Below, piece after piece: positions 1-9,720 of a DNA stretch of 42,189 bases. Each line of letters begins with the position of its first letter. Position 1 is the stretch's first letter. Below the pieces are notes generated by a model. The model searched no databases, was not told the DNA's origin, and saw only the letters and a list, made by a program, of their open reading frames with translations. Origin of the DNA: Aquaspirillum serpens DSM 68 (lineage in GTDB: Bacteria > Pseudomonadota > Gammaproteobacteria > Burkholderiales > Aquaspirillaceae); assembly GCF_000420525.1 (NCBI RefSeq), contig NZ_ATVC01000017.1, forward strand, positions 1 through 42,189, given 5' to 3'. The translations under genes were made by a program, and so were the position numbers.

Positions 1-120
1 GTAGGGTGGATAAACGCAGTGCATCCACCCAAAACAATCATTGAGCAACCAAATTAAAAATGGTGGGCACAAAACCAGTGCTCACACTACCGGCGGATGC
101 TCTACACTTATCCTCCCTAC
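1..120 (-). repeat. 120-bp palindromic repeat element, copy R1 (inverted orientation)
   Basis: The segment begins GTAGGGTGGATAA and ends with a diverged inverted copy (TTATCCTCCCTAC), giving imperfect terminal inverted repeats of about 26 bp. Reverse-complemented, it aligns without gaps to the copies at 41680-41799 and 41876-41995, with few differences. An inner hairpin pairs GTGGGCAC with GTGCTCAC around positions 64-88. No coding capacity is seen. It lies downstream of the midA gene. Related palindromic repeats beginning GTAGGGTGGAT are, as I recall, dispersed in many proteobacterial genomes; the exact family name is not known to me. Confidence 0.85.
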
Positions 121-142
121 ATTGGCTGAGTCAGATACGTCA

Positions 143-163
143 GGTTGCCAAATACTGGCAACC
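143..163. other. stem-loop downstream of midA
   Basis: GGTTGCCA (143-150) and TGGCAACC (156-163) form a perfect 8-bp stem with a 5-nt loop, 17 nt beyond the midA stop codon. No T-run follows on the minus strand, so it is a weak candidate for a terminator or an mRNA 3' end structure. Confidence 0.45.
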
Positions 164-179
164 CAACACCGGTGAGTTG

Positions 180-1334
180 TTAGAGATACCGACAACGATC
201 ACCGCGTAAAAACCCCTGCCATTCCAAAGGTAGGCCGCGAGAGAAGCCAATCACCTTAAACAACTCACCCATTTCTGCCGTTGACAGCAGTTTTTGCACC
301 GCGTTGGCGTGGGGTAAATAATGGGTAATGTCCTCGGGATTGAACTGCGCCAGCTGGTCGAGAATGCCCGCGTTGATCAAATACTGTGCTTGCGTGGTAT
401 AGCCTTGCAAATCCAGCCCATGTTGCAAACCAATCTCGGCTACCGTGGTGAAGTCAATATGCGTGGTGATGTCCTGCAACCCCGGCCATAAAAAAGGATC
501 AGCATGGGCGTGATGGCGATAGTGGCACATCAATGTGCCTTGCCGCCGTTGTGGGTGGTAATACTCATCACGGGGAAAGCCATAATCAAACAACAAAATC
601 GCGCCACATTGCAAACGCTCGGCCAAGGTATGCATAAAACCTGCCGCCGCCAGTTGAACTTCACTCAAATAATCCGGCCCGGGTTCCAATAAGGCCACAG
701 CAGCCTGTAAGCGTGGGTCTTGAATTGGTCGATCAGCCCAGACAAAACCATCTTCTGACCACGCCACCCCACGCTGCCAAGGCTGTTGGGTTGGGTCCCA
801 ATACACCAACTCACAGGGTATGGCATCAAGCACTTCATTCCCGATCACCACGGCTTCAATCTGTTCTGGCAACGAACTGAGCCAAACCACCCGAGATAAT
901 AATTCTGGGCATTGTTGCGTTAAATAATCACGCTGTCGGGCGGCCAGATCGGCGGACACCTCGACAATGTAATAGTGAGTGGGTAGCGCCTGTTGTTGTG
1001 CCAATGCTTTTAATAAATCTGCTGCCAAACGGCCACTGCCTGCGCCAAATTCAATCACTGTATTACCACTCAACGGCAACAACGGGGCAATGTCGGCAGC
1101 GATGGTAGCGGCAAAGAGAGGGGTAATTTCTGGTGCGGTCACAAAATCACCGCTGCTGCCAAATTTATAGCTGTGACCACTGTAATAACCGAGTTGTGGG
1201 GTATAGAGCGCGGCTTGCATATAGTCGGCAAACGAGATCCAACCACCCCGCTCGGCAATGAGTTGTTGGATCTGTTGCATTAAACGTTGGGAACTTAACA
1301 GCGCATCGTGGTCAGGAATAGGTAAAGCACTCAC
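180..1334 (-). CDS. MidA/NDUFAF7-family SAM-dependent methyltransferase
   Basis: A 384-aa protein of the DUF185/MidA family, the bacterial relatives of mitochondrial NDUFAF7, which methylates an arginine of the complex I subunit NDUFS2. The bacterial substrate is not established. The SAM-binding motif VIEFGAGSGRLAADLL is visible at about residues 92-107. The family-typical N-terminus (ISFADYMQAALYTPQLGYY) and the later ILLFDYGFP and GTLMCHYRHH blocks are present, and the length is normal for the family. The start is GTG at 1334, with a weak purine stretch (GAAAGA) just upstream. It is divergent from folM across a 110-bp gap with no clear promoter. Family assignment is firm; the biological role is inferred. 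Confidence 0.9.
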   Translation of the reverse strand: MSALPIPDHDALLSSQRLMQQIQQLIAERGGWISFADYMQAALYTPQLGYYSGHSYKFGSSGDFVTAPEITPLFAATIAADIAPLLPLSGNTVIEFGAGSGRLAADLLKALAQQQALPTHYYIVEVSADLAARQRDYLTQQCPELLSRVVWLSSLPEQIEAVVIGNEVLDAIPCELVYWDPTQQPWQRGVAWSEDGFVWADRPIQDPRLQAAVALLEPGPDYLSEVQLAAAGFMHTLAERLQCGAILLFDYGFPRDEYYHPQRRQGTLMCHYRHHAHADPFLWPGLQDITTHIDFTTVAEIGLQHGLDLQGYTTQAQYLINAGILDQLAQFNPEDITHYLPHANAVQKLLSTAEMGELFKVIGFSRGLPLEWQGFLRGDRCRYL

Positions 1335-1444
1335 AGCAATCTTTCTGTTAGCAATTGGGCAAAGGGTGCATTATTACATTGTTTTTCGCGCCTTTTCGCA
1401 GGCACAATCTGCCGACAATTTTTTCATGGTGATAGGGATTTCAG

Positions 1445-2206
1445 ATGACAGTGATGCCACAGGAAACAGCCCCTGTTGTTCTCATCACAGGTGGAGCAAA
1501 ACGGGTGGGCGCGGCGATTGCGCGTCAACTGCATCAAGTCGGTGCGCGGGTGATGTTGCACTATCGCGCTTCAGCAACCGCAGCAGAAGCCCTCGCGGCT
1601 GAACTGAATCAACAGCGTCCACACTCGGCAGCCTGTGTGCAGGCCGATTTATTAGAGACTGCGCGCTTGCCCGATATGATCCATCACACCCTCAATTGTT
1701 TTGGGCGTTTAGATGGTTTGGTGAATAACGCTTCCAGCTTTTTTCCAACCGCACTGGGCAATATTACCGAGGCCGATTGGCATGATTTGATTGGTAGCAA
1801 CCTCAAAGCACCGCTGTTTTTATCACAAGCCGCTGCGCCCTATTTACGGGCAGCAGGTGGAGCAATTGTTGGCCTGATTGATATTCACGCAGAACGCCCG
1901 ATGCCGGGGCATGTGGTGTATAACTTGGCCAAAGCAGGGCATGCACAGTTAATTCGTACCCTTGCGATTGAGCTGGCGCCACAGGTACGAGTCAATGGTG
2001 TGGCCCCCGGTGCCAATGTGTGGCCTGAGGGAGAGTCGGTATTTTCTGACCCTGTGCGGCAACGAATCGAAGACAGCATTCCTCTACAACGAGTGGGAAC
2101 GCCAGAGGATTTAGCAAAAACGGTGGCGTTTTTGCTGTTTGATGCGCCGTATATTACGGGGCAGATTATTGCGGTCGATGGTGGAAGAAGCATTTATTTA
2201 CCCTAA
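1445..2206 (+). CDS. folM: pteridine reductase / dihydromonapterin reductase (FolM-like SDR)
   Basis: A 253-aa short-chain dehydrogenase/reductase. The nucleotide-binding motif is TGGAKRVG near the N-terminus. This TGxxxRxG form is characteristic of pteridine reductases (FolM, PTR1), unlike the classical TGxxxGxG. The catalytic YxxxK is seen in VYNLAKAG, and the substrate-loop region VAPGANVWPEG is present. Members reduce dihydromonapterin or dihydrofolate with NADPH in the cytosol. The start ATG 1445 has AGGGA about 6 nt upstream. The gene is divergent from midA and followed at once by a small hairpin. A generic SDR is the only alternative; the TGxxxRxG motif argues against it. Confidence 0.85.
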   Translation: MTVMPQETAPVVLITGGAKRVGAAIARQLHQVGARVMLHYRASATAAEALAAELNQQRPHSAACVQADLLETARLPDMIHHTLNCFGRLDGLVNNASSFFPTALGNITEADWHDLIGSNLKAPLFLSQAAAPYLRAAGGAIVGLIDIHAERPMPGHVVYNLAKAGHAQLIRTLAIELAPQVRVNGVAPGANVWPEGESVFSDPVRQRIEDSIPLQRVGTPEDLAKTVAFLLFDAPYITGQIIAVDGGRSIYLP

Positions 2207-2207
2207 T

Positions 2208-2228
2208 AAAACGGCATGAAACCGTTTT
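2208..2228 (+). terminator. weak hairpin terminator after folM
   Basis: AAAACGG (2208-2214) and CCGTTTT (2222-2228) form a perfect 7-bp stem with a 7-nt loop. It begins 2 nt after the folM stop codon and ends in four T residues. The small stem and short T-run make it a modest terminator. Confidence 0.5.
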
Positions 2229-2366
2229 ATATGCAGCAAATAGGCCATTTTCGATCATATCCTGTCATAATGACAAAATGCCGTCACGGGTAGTCAAATG
2301 ACAAGCGGCATCTCCAGCCCTGCCAACGGGGTGAATTTATGCTCTAAATTGGTGCATTGCAGCATC

Positions 2367-2395
2367 TTGAATTGGCATGGGCTTCCCGTTATATT
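2367..2395 (+). promoter_or_regulatory. predicted sigma70 promoter of gltBD
   Basis: A -35 TTGAAT (2367-2372) and a -10 TATATT (2390-2395) are separated by exactly 17 nt. Transcription would start near 2402, about 110 nt before the gltB start codon. The open frame of gltB extends upstream to 2357, inside this promoter, which is one reason to place the true start downstream at 2513. Confidence 0.6.
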
Positions 2396-2429
2396 CGATG
2401 GTTGCCTCTTAAATTTTCTTTTCGTACAG

Positions 2430-2462
2430 GCCGAAGCGTCGAGAACGACACTCGGCTTTTTT
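2430..2462 (+). promoter_or_regulatory. terminator-like hairpin in the gltB 5' leader (possible attenuator)
   Basis: GCCGA (2430-2434) pairs with TCGGC (2452-2456). An inner GTCG/CGAC stem (2438-2441 with 2446-2449) is capped by an AGAA loop, and six T residues follow (2457-2462). This is a rho-independent terminator shape lying between the predicted promoter and the gltB start. No leader peptide with an ATG is visible between 2402 and 2503. Transcripts stopping here would be about 60 nt long. The role is inferred. Confidence 0.55.
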
Positions 2463-2512
2463 CGTCACTGGTCGTGAAACACAGGCCAGGCAATTTTGAA
2501 GGAATGCGTGTG

Positions 2513-5500
2513 ATGGAACCGGCAGTACCAGAACGGCAGGGGTTGTACGACCCCGCCAACGAGCACGACGCTTGCGGCGTGGGCTTTGTGGCCCATGTCA
2601 AGGGTCAAAAGTCCCATAATATCGTCGAACAGGGTTTGTTAATCCTGAAAAACCTCGATCACCGTGGCGCCGTGGGTGCCGATCCACTGCAAGGTGACGG
2701 TGCCGGTATCCTGATCCAAATTCCGGATCAGTTCTATCGCGAGGACATGGCGAAACAAGGTGTGGAGTTGCCTCCAGTTGGCGAATATGGCGTGGGGATG
2801 GTGTTCTTGCCCCAAGAAGCCGCTTCTCGCCACGCCTGTATGGAAGAGATTGAGCGTTCTATCGCTGCCGAAGGTCAACGGTTGTTGGGCTGGCGCGATG
2901 TGCCGGTCAATCGTGATATGCCGATGTCGCCCACGGTGCGCGCTAAAGAGCCAGTGATTAAACAGGTGTTTGTCGGACGCGGTCCAGATGTCTTTGTGAC
3001 CGATGCCCTAGAACGCAAGCTATATATCATCCGTCGCCGTGCCGCGAATGCGATTAAAACGCTCAACTTAAAACACGGCCAAGAGTTTTATGTGCCTTCG
3101 TTCTCGGCTCGTACCGTGAACTACAAAGGCTTGTTATTAGCCGATCAGGTCGGTGTGTACTACCTCGACCTGCAAGACAAGCGCACTGTCTCGGCTTTGG
3201 CCTTGGTGCATCAACGCTTCTCGACCAATACGTTCCCGACTTGGGATTTGGCGCACCCCTTCCGTTACATTGCCCACAACGGTGAAATCAACACCGTACG
3301 CGGCAACGTCAACTGGTTTAAGGCGCGTGAACAAGCCATTTCTTCACCGATTCTCGGCGAAGATCTGAAGAAAATTTGGCCATTACACTACCCTGGTCAA
3401 TCCGATTCCGCTTCGTTTGATAACGCACTGGAATTGTTGGTGATGGGCGGCGGCTATTCATTAGCCCATGCGGTGATGTTGATGATTCCAGAAGCGTGGG
3501 AAAAACACGCGCTGATGGACGAAAATCGCCGTGCTTTCTATGAATATCACGCTGCGATGATGGAACCGTGGGATGGCCCTGCGGCGGTGGCCTTTACCGA
3601 TGGTCGTCAAATCGGTGCTACCCTCGACCGCAATGGCTTGCGTCCAGCCCGTTATTTGGTCACCGATGATGATTTAGTGGTGATGGCGTCGGAATCCGGT
3701 GTGTTGCCGATTCCCGAGAAGAAAATCGTCAAAAAATGGCGTTTGCAGCCCGGCAAAATGTTCCTGATCGACATGGAACAAGGCCGCATTATTGATGATA
3801 AAGAGCTGAAAGATTCGCTGGCGAATTCCAAGCCTTATCGTGAGTGGATCGAAAAAATCCGCATCAAACTCGATGAAGTGCCGGCGCCAGCAGAAAAAGC
3901 CCCGACCCCACAAGCCTCGTTACTCGACCGTCAGCAAGCTTTTGGCTACACCCAAGAAGACATCAAAGTGATCTTGGAGCCGATGCTGCAAAATGGTGAA
4001 GAAGCCACCGGTTCGATGGGTACCGACTCGGCGCTGCCGGTGTTGTCGAAGAAAAACAAAACCCTTTACACCTACTTCAAGCAACTGTTTGCCCAAGTGA
4101 CCAACCCACCTATCGACCCGATTCGTGAAGAATTGGTGATGTCGTTGGTGTCGTTTATTGGCCCGAAACCCAACTTGCTGAATACCGCTGATATCAACCC
4201 ACCGATCCGCTTAGAAGTGGCACAACCGGTGTTGTCGTTCGGCGATATGGAAAAACTGCGTAATATCGAGCAGTACACCTCCGGCAAATTCCGTTCCTTT
4301 GAACTTGATATTTGCTATCCGGTGGCATGGGGCAAAGAAGGGATTGAAGCACGTTTGGCCTCGCTGGCAGCAGATGCTGAAGACGCGGTGCGTTCTGGTG
4401 CCAATATCCTGATTGTGTCCGACCGTAAGGTGGATGCTGACAATGTGGCGATTCCAGCCCTGTTGGCTACCTCGGCCATCCATCAGCATTTGGTGAAAAA
4501 AGGCTTGCGTACTTCGGCGGGCTTGGTGGTGGAAACTGGCTCGGCGCGTGAAGTGCATCACTTTGCCTTGCTGGGTGGCTATGGTGCAGAAGCGGTGCAT
4601 CCGTTCTTGGCGTTAGAAACCATCGAGAGCTTGGCCAAGGGCGATGCAGAAAAAGCCGAGAAATACACGAAAAACTTCATCAAAGCCGTGGGTAAAGGGC
4701 TGTGTAAAGTGATGTCCAAAATGGGCATCTCGACTTATATGTCCTACACCGGCGCGCAAATTTTTGAAGCGATTGGTCTGCAAAAAGACTTCGTTGAAAA
4801 ATACTTCACCGGCACGCCCTCGAACATCGAGGGGATTGGTGTGTTTGAAGTGGCAGAAGAAGCGATTCGTCTGCACAGCGACGCTTTCTCGCCCGATCCT
4901 GTGTTAGCCAATATGTTGGATGCTGGTGGTGAATACGCCTTCCGTATTCGCGGCGAAGAACATATGTGGACGCCCGATTCTATTGCGAAGCTGCAGCACT
5001 CCACCCGTTCTGGTAAGTACGAAACTTACAAAGAATACGCCAAGCTGATTAACGACCAGACCAAGCGTCATCTGACCTTGCGCGGCTTGTTCGATTTCAA
5101 ATTTGCTGCTGAGTCGATTCCGTTAGAGGAAGTCGAACCCGCAAAAGAAATCGTAAAACGCTTTGCGACGGGGGCGATGTCCTTAGGTTCGATCTCGACC
5201 GAAGCCCATACCACCTTGGCGATTGCGATGAACCGCATTGGCGGTAAGTCCAACACCGGTGAGGGTGGCGAAGATGCAAAACGCTTCTTGCCATTAAAAG
5301 CCGGTCAAAAATTGTCGGAAGTGGTCGGGGTGTCCCGTATTGAGCGCGATTATGTGTTCAAAGAAGGCGATTCCCTGCGTTCGGCGATTAAACAAGTGGC
5401 ATCGGGTCGCTTTGGTGTGACCACGGAATATCTGGTCAATGCTGACCAAATTCAGATCAAGATGGCGCAAGGGGCAAAACCGGGCGAAGGCGGTCAATTG

Positions 5501-7150
5501 CCGGGGCATAAAGTCTCGGAATACATCGGCTTCTTGCGTCACTCGGTGCCGGGCGTCGGTTTGATTTCGCCACCTCCACACCACGATATCTATTCCATCG
5601 AAGACTTGGCACAGCTGATTCACGATTTGAAAAACGCCAACGACCGCGCTTCTATCTCGGTCAAACTGGTGTCTGAAGTCGGTGTCGGTACGGTGGCTGC
5701 CGGTGTAGCAAAAGCGAAAGCTGACCATGTAGTGATTGCTGGTTTTGACGGGGGGACGGGCGCTTCGCCAGTGTCGTCGATCAAACATGCTGGGACACCG
5801 TGGGAACTGGGTTTGGCTGAAACGCAACAGACCTTGGTGCTTAACCGTCTGCGTTCGCGGATCCGTGTGCAAGTTGATGGCCAAATGAAAACCGGCCGCG
5901 ATGTGGTAATTGGTGCATTGTTAGGGGCGGATGAGTTTGGCTTTGCCACTGCGCCGTTGGTGGTCGAAGGCTGCATCATGATGCGTAAATGTCACCTCAA
6001 CACCTGCCCAGTCGGCGTTGCGACACAAGACCCTGAATTGCGTAAGCGTTTCACCGGTCAGCCTGAGCATGTGGTGAACTACTTCTTCTTTGTGGCTGAA
6101 GAAGTGCGCGAATTGATGGCACAACTGGGGATTCGTAAGTTTGATGATCTGGTGGGCCGTGTCGATCTGCTGGAAACCCGTGCTGGTATTGAACATTGGA
6201 AAGCCAAAGGCTTAGATTTCTCGAAAATCTTCCATCAGCCTGCAGTGCCTGCCGATGTCTCGCGCCGTCATACCGAAGTGCAAGACCACGGTTTGGACAA
6301 AGCGTTGGATCACAAGCTGATTGAACAAGCGAAACCTGCGCTGGAAAAAGGCCAAAAAGTTCAAATCGAAACCGCTATTACCAACGTCAACCGCACCTGC
6401 GGCACGATGTTGTCGGGCGAGGTGGCACGTCGTTATGGCCATGCAGGTCTGCCAGATGACACCATCCACGTCAAATTGACTGGTACAGCAGGGCAAGCGT
6501 TTGGGGCTTTCTTGGCCAAAGGCGTGACCTTGGAACTGACCGGCGAGGGTAACGATTACGTCGGTAAAGGGTTGTCCGGTGGTCGCATCGTGATCAAACC
6601 TCACCCTGATTTCCGTGGTGACACGCAACAAAACATCATTGTGGGTAACACGGTGATGTATGGCGCGACTGAGGGCGAAGCTTTCTTGTCGGGCGTGGGT
6701 GGCGAACGTTTCTGCGTGCGTAACTCTGGCGCGACGGCGATTGTCGAAGGTGTGGGCGATCACGGTTGTGAATACATGACCGGTGGCACCGTGGTGGTGT
6801 TGGGCATGACTGGCCGTAACTTTGCGGCGGGGATGTCGGGCGGTATTGCCTATGTGTTGGATGAAGAAGGCACTTTCAAACACCGTTGCAATATGGCGCA
6901 AGTGGCATTGGAAAAAGTCTTGCCAGCCAACCGCCATGCCCCTAACGAGCCATTGCATCGCGGCCAAGCTGATGAGGTGTTGTTGAAAGAGTTAATCACT
7001 CGTCACGTTGAACACACCGGCAGTGCTGTTGCCAAGCGCATTCTGGCGGATTGGGAGCTGTATCGCGAAAAATTCGTCAAAGTGTATCCACATGAATACA
7101 AGCGCGCCCTCACCGAGTTGGCCGCTGCTGCACAGAAGGAGGCCGCATAA
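2513..7150 (+). CDS. gltB: glutamate synthase (NADPH) large subunit
   Basis: The alpha subunit of NADPH glutamate synthase, which transfers glutamine amide nitrogen to 2-oxoglutarate. From ATG 2513 it is 1545 aa. The N-terminal glutamine amidotransferase domain has Cys21 (DACGVGF) as the nucleophile exposed after removal of a short propeptide. The central domain is followed by the FMN-binding synthase domain, with 3Fe-4S cysteines C1154, C1160 and C1165 ([12 protein letters not shown]), and then the C-terminal GXGXG beta-helix (for example [16 protein letters not shown]). The reading frame is open to 2357, but GAAGGA at 2498-2503 lies 9 nt before ATG 2513 and the promoter covers the upstream part, so 2513 is preferred. 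It is followed directly by gltD. Confidence 0.97.
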   Translation: MEPAVPERQGLYDPANEHDACGVGFVAHVKGQKSHNIVEQGLLILKNLDHRGAVGADPLQGDGAGILIQIPDQFYREDMAKQGVELPPVGEYGVGMVFLPQEAASRHACMEEIERSIAAEGQRLLGWRDVPVNRDMPMSPTVRAKEPVIKQVFVGRGPDVFVTDALERKLYIIRRRAANAIKTLNLKHGQEFYVPSFSARTVNYKGLLLADQVGVYYLDLQDKRTVSALALVHQRFSTNTFPTWDLAHPFRYIAHNGEINTVRGNVNWFKAREQAISSPILGEDLKKIWPLHYPGQSDSASFDNALELLVMGGGYSLAHAVMLMIPEAWEKHALMDENRRAFYEYHAAMMEPWDGPAAVAFTDGRQIGATLDRNGLRPARYLVTDDDLVVMASESGVLPIPEKKIVKKWRLQPGKMFLIDMEQGRIIDDKELKDSLANSKPYREWIEKIRIKLDEVPAPAEKAPTPQASLLDRQQAFGYTQEDIKVILEPMLQNGEEATGSMGTDSALPVLSKKNKTLYTYFKQLFAQVTNPPIDPIREELVMSLVSFIGPKPNLLNTADINPPIRLEVAQPVLSFGDMEKLRNIEQYTSGKFRSFELDICYPVAWGKEGIEARLASLAADAEDAVRSGANILIVSDRKVDADNVAIPALLATSAIHQHLVKKGLRTSAGLVVETGSAREVHHFALLGGYGAEAVHPFLALETIESLAKGDAEKAEKYTKNFIKAVGKGLCKVMSKMGISTYMSYTGAQIFEAIGLQKDFVEKYFTGTPSNIEGIGVFEVAEEAIRLHSDAFSPDPVLANMLDAGGEYAFRIRGEEHMWTPDSIAKLQHSTRSGKYETYKEYAKLINDQTKRHLTLRGLFDFKFAAESIPLEEVEPAKEIVKRFATGAMSLGSISTEAHTTLAIAMNRIGGKSNTGEGGEDAKRFLPLKAGQKLSEVVGVSRIERDYVFKEGDSLRSAIKQVASGRFGVTTEYLVNADQIQIKMAQGAKPGEGGQLPGHKVSEYIGFLRHSVPGVGLISPPPHHDIYSIEDLAQLIHDLKNANDRASISVKLVSEVGVGTVAAGVAKAKADHVVIAGFDGGTGASPVSSIKHAGTPWELGLAETQQTLVLNRLRSRIRVQVDGQMKTGRDVVIGALLGADEFGFATAPLVVEGCIMMRKCHLNTCPVGVATQDPELRKRFTGQPEHVVNYFFFVAEEVRELMAQLGIRKFDDLVGRVDLLETRAGIEHWKAKGLDFSKIFHQPAVPADVSRRHTEVQDHGLDKALDHKLIEQAKPALEKGQKVQIETAITNVNRTCGTMLSGEVARRYGHAGLPDDTIHVKLTGTAGQAFGAFLAKGVTLELTGEGNDYVGKGLSGGRIVIKPHPDFRGDTQQNIIVGNTVMYGATEGEAFLSGVGGERFCVRNSGATAIVEGVGDHGCEYMTGGTVVVLGMTGRNFAAGMSGGIAYVLDEEGTFKHRCNMAQVALEKVLPANRHAPNEPLHRGQADEVLLKELITRHVEHTGSAVAKRILADWELYREKFVKVYPHEYKRALTELAAAAQKEAA

Positions 7151-8620
7151 ATGGGCAAGCCGACTGGTTTCATGGAGTTTGAACGCGTTGAAGAGGCCTA
7201 CGAGCCAGTTGAAGCGCGTTTGAAACATTACAAAGAATTTGTGATTACCCTGTCCGACGACGAGGCCAAAACCCAAGGCGCCCGTTGTATGGACTGTGGC
7301 ATTCCGTTCTGTAACAACGGCTGCCCTGTGAACAATATCATTCCAGACTGGAACGATTTGGTTTACAAGGGCAACTGGAAGCAGGCGTTGGATGTGTTGC
7401 ACTCCACCAATAACTTCCCCGACTTTACCGGTCGCATTTGCCCTGCGCCATGCGAAGCCGCTTGTACCCTCGGTATTAACGCTGCACCGGTGGGAATTAA
7501 ATCCATCGAGCACGCGATTATCGACAAGGGTTGGGACATGGGCTGGGTGGTGCCGCAGCCTGCTTCGGTGAAAACTGGTAAGAAAGTGGCGATTGTTGGC
7601 TCTGGCCCTGCTGGTTTGGCTGCAGCGCAGCAGCTGGCGCGTGTCGGCCATGATGTTACCGTGTTCGAGAAATCGAGCCGCCTCGGTGGTTTGTTGGGGT
7701 TTGGGATTCCCGACTTCAAATTAAATAAAACCGTGATTGATCGCCGTGTGTCGCAGATGCAGGCCGAGGGGGTGAATTTCCGTACCAAGGTCATCATCGG
7801 CGATAAGCATGTCCCTGCTGGTATCAATAACGATGCTACGACGGTGATTCCTGCCGAGCAGCTGAAGAAAGATTTTGATGCGGTGATTTTGGCGGCGGGT
7901 TCGGAAGTGCCTCGCGATTTACCTGTTCCGGGTCGTCAGTTGAAGGGCATCTATGCGGCGTTGGAGTTTTTGATTCCGCAAAATAAAGAAGTGCAACAAG
8001 GCCTTACCAATCCAATCAATGTGGAAGGTAAGCATGTGGTGGTGATTGGTGGCGGTGATACGGGTTCTGACTGTGTGGGTACCAGCTATCGTCAAGGTGC
8101 GGCATCGGTGACGCAGTTTGAATTGATGCCGGCGCCGCCCGAGCAGGAAGATAAGCCATTGGTTTGGCCTTATTGGCCGCTGAAAATGCGCACCTCGTCT
8201 TCGCATAAAGAAGGTGAGACCAAACGTGAATTTGCGGTTGCGACCAAAGAATTCATTGATGATGGCGAAGGCAATGTGAAAGCGTTGCGCGCTGTGCGTG
8301 TGGAATGGAAAGACGGCAAGATGATTGAAGTCGCGGGTAGTGAGTTCGAGATTCCTTGTGATGCGGCTTTCTTGGCAATGGGCTTTACCAATCCGGTGGG
8401 CAGTTTGTTGGATGCTTTTGGTGTGGAACGCGATGCGCGGAATAATGCCAAGGCAACAACCGATGGTGAAGGCTGTTATCACACCAACGTCAATGGCGTG
8501 TTTGCTGCTGGCGATGTGCGTCGTGGTCAGTCGTTGGTGGTGTGGGCTATCCGCGAGGGCCGTCAAGCAGCGCGTGAAGTCGATGCGTTCTTGATGGGCG
8601 ACAGCATCCTCCCCCGCTAA
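7151..8620 (+). CDS. gltD: glutamate synthase (NADPH) small subunit
   Basis: The beta subunit (489 aa), which takes electrons from NADPH via FAD and 4Fe-4S clusters and passes them to GltB. N-terminal cysteines C46, C49, C54 and C58 ([13 protein letters not shown]), and C97, C101 and C105 (CPAPCEAAC), are the cluster-ligand regions. An FAD Rossmann motif [10 protein letters not shown] lies near residues 146-155, and an NADPH motif [12 protein letters not shown] near 296-307. It ends with the typical [14 protein letters not shown] block. The start ATG is adjacent to the gltB stop, with AAGGAGG (7136-7142) inside the gltB end and an 8-nt spacer, so the two are translationally linked. Confidence 0.97.
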   Translation: MGKPTGFMEFERVEEAYEPVEARLKHYKEFVITLSDDEAKTQGARCMDCGIPFCNNGCPVNNIIPDWNDLVYKGNWKQALDVLHSTNNFPDFTGRICPAPCEAACTLGINAAPVGIKSIEHAIIDKGWDMGWVVPQPASVKTGKKVAIVGSGPAGLAAAQQLARVGHDVTVFEKSSRLGGLLGFGIPDFKLNKTVIDRRVSQMQAEGVNFRTKVIIGDKHVPAGINNDATTVIPAEQLKKDFDAVILAAGSEVPRDLPVPGRQLKGIYAALEFLIPQNKEVQQGLTNPINVEGKHVVVIGGGDTGSDCVGTSYRQGAASVTQFELMPAPPEQEDKPLVWPYWPLKMRTSSSHKEGETKREFAVATKEFIDDGEGNVKALRAVRVEWKDGKMIEVAGSEFEIPCDAAFLAMGFTNPVGSLLDAFGVERDARNNAKATTDGEGCYHTNVNGVFAAGDVRRGQSLVVWAIREGRQAAREVDAFLMGDSILPR

Positions 8621-8632
8621 CTTCTAGCACGC

Positions 8633-8671
8633 AAAATCCCCCACTGTGTGATGCGGTGGGGGATTTTTTTT
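8633..8671 (+). terminator. rho-independent terminator of gltBD
   Basis: AAAATCCCCCAC (8633-8644) pairs perfectly with GTGGGGGATTTT (8656-8667) across an 11-nt loop, ending in a run of eight T residues. It lies 12 nt after the gltD stop. Confidence 0.93.
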
Positions 8672-8699
8672 GGGTGGTTGTTTGACCTTCATTCTTGCA

Positions 8700-8766
8700 A
8701 TGTCAATTTGACATACATGGTAAGCATCTTATTTCTAACTTATACTGTACGGAAATAATCCGTACA
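8700..8766 (+). promoter_or_regulatory. promoter/operator region of the toxin-antitoxin pair
   Basis: Two perfect palindromes flank a likely -10. ATGTCAATTTGACAT spans 8700-8714. TGTACGGA-N5-TCCGTACA spans 8746-8766 and ends 13 nt before the antitoxin start. TATACT at 8741-8746 is the best -10 candidate; the matching -35 is poor, whereas a perfect TTGACA (8708-8713) is too far away. Ribbon-helix-helix antitoxins of this class usually bind palindromes over their own promoter, so autoregulation is inferred. Confidence 0.55.
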
Positions 8767-8779
8767 AATGAGGTGTATT

Positions 8780-9049
8780 ATGGCCACTGCTCGTTTAGAT
8801 CTACGCATTGACGAAGAGATCAAAGCCAAAGCTGAAAAAGCATCGGCATTACTTGGCTTGAAAAGCCTGACTGAATACGTTGTCAAATTAATGGATGAAG
8901 ATGCCTCAAAAGTCATTGCAGAACACGAGAGCATGACTGTTAAAGATGATATTTTTGATCAGTTTATGGCTGCTTGCGAACACGCTAAACAACCCAACAG
9001 CTCACTGAAAGCAGCTTTGGATTTCACTCGTGAGCAAGGGGTCAAGTAA
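8780..9049 (+). CDS. DUF1778-family antitoxin (TacA-like)
   Basis: An 89-aa protein starting ATARLDLRIDEEIKAKAE, the ribbon-helix-helix N-terminus typical of DUF1778 antitoxins, followed by a helical C-terminal arm (MAACEHAKQPNSSLKAAL) that in the family wraps and neutralises the toxin. An upstream in-frame ATG at 8768 would add four residues, but GAGG (8770-8773) lies correctly for ATG 8780. The stop overlaps the toxin start by one base (TAATG). It is expected to bind DNA and repress its own operon through the adjacent palindromes. Confidence 0.88.
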   Translation: MATARLDLRIDEEIKAKAEKASALLGLKSLTEYVVKLMDEDASKVIAEHESMTVKDDIFDQFMAACEHAKQPNSSLKAALDFTREQGVK

Positions 9050-9582
9050 TGTGGTCTGAACAGTTTGTTGAGCTTGATAGATCTGTTCACGACCGAGAGG
9101 GTTTTGATTGTGGTGAAGTAGAACTCAACACCTTTATCCGGCAATTCGCTGTAAAACATATGCAAGCTGGTATCAGTCGTACCATGGTCTTGCCGGCAAT
9201 CACGCCTTTACCAAATAACAAATTAGCTATTTGTGCATTCTATACAGTCGCGCCAAGCTCAATCAGTAGAGAAACATTGCCGGCAAATTTAGCAAAAAAA
9301 CTACCACACTACCCTATTCCTATATTTTTATTGGCGCAACTTGCGGTTAATTCTCATCATCAGAAGAGTGGATTAGGAAGAATTTCACTGATTAAAGCGC
9401 TTGAATATTTGTGGCAAATCAGTCGATATCTGTCAGCTTATGCTGTTATTGTTGATTGTTTGAACGAAAAAGCAGAGCTTTTCTACAGAAAATATGGTTT
9501 TGAGTTGTTGTGTGAAAATAATGGTCGAAAATGCATGTTTATACCAATGAAAACTGTTAATCAGCTATTCAGTAATTCGTAG
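9049..9582 (+). CDS. GNAT-family acetyltransferase toxin (TacT-like)
   Basis: A 177-aa GNAT protein. It opens with the family-typical block around HDREGFDCGEVELNTFIRQF and has the acetyl-CoA pyrophosphate-binding loop in HHQKSGLGRISLIKALEY (about residues 103-120), then ELFYRKYGFE near the C-terminus. GNAT toxins paired with DUF1778 antitoxins acetylate the amino group of charged tRNAs and block translation; that activity is known for the family and inferred here. The one-base overlap with the antitoxin indicates coupled translation. Length is normal and no key motif is missing. Confidence 0.87.
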   Translation: MWSEQFVELDRSVHDREGFDCGEVELNTFIRQFAVKHMQAGISRTMVLPAITPLPNNKLAICAFYTVAPSSISRETLPANLAKKLPHYPIPIFLLAQLAVNSHHQKSGLGRISLIKALEYLWQISRYLSAYAVIVDCLNEKAELFYRKYGFELLCENNGRKCMFIPMKTVNQLFSNS

Positions 9583-9626
9583 CCAGCTTAGAGTGCATGA
9601 AGATTGTGCATTTATCCAATCATTAA

Positions 9627-9720
9627 GCCAGTAGCGTGGGCACCGATTTTTTGCCCATCATTTTTAATTTGGTTACTTAATGATTGTTTTGGGTGGATGC
9701 ACTGCGTTTATCCACCCTAC
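9627..9720 (+). repeat. 120-bp repeat element, copy R2, left end lost
   Basis: From GCCAGTAG at about 9627 to CCACCCTAC at 9720 the sequence follows the 120-bp element closely (GTGGGCACCG, ATTTTTAATTTGGTT and GGGTGGATGCACTGCG are all present). The first 26 bp, corresponding to the left terminal inverted repeat, are replaced by unrelated or scrambled sequence. It fills the gap between the toxin gene and thiE. The upstream-extended frame of thiE that starts in this repeat is spurious. Confidence 0.8.

Noticed and set aside
2357-2512. N-terminal extension of GltB
   Set aside because: It overlaps the predicted promoter and leader hairpin, has no ribosome-binding site, and the catalytic cysteine is already at the expected distance from the start at 2513.
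5294-5884. Long antisense frames inside gltB and gltD (also 6212-6967, 6992-7651, 7919-8566)
   Set aside because: They are mirror frames of well-conserved genes, with no recognisable domains, implausible composition and no ribosome-binding sites.
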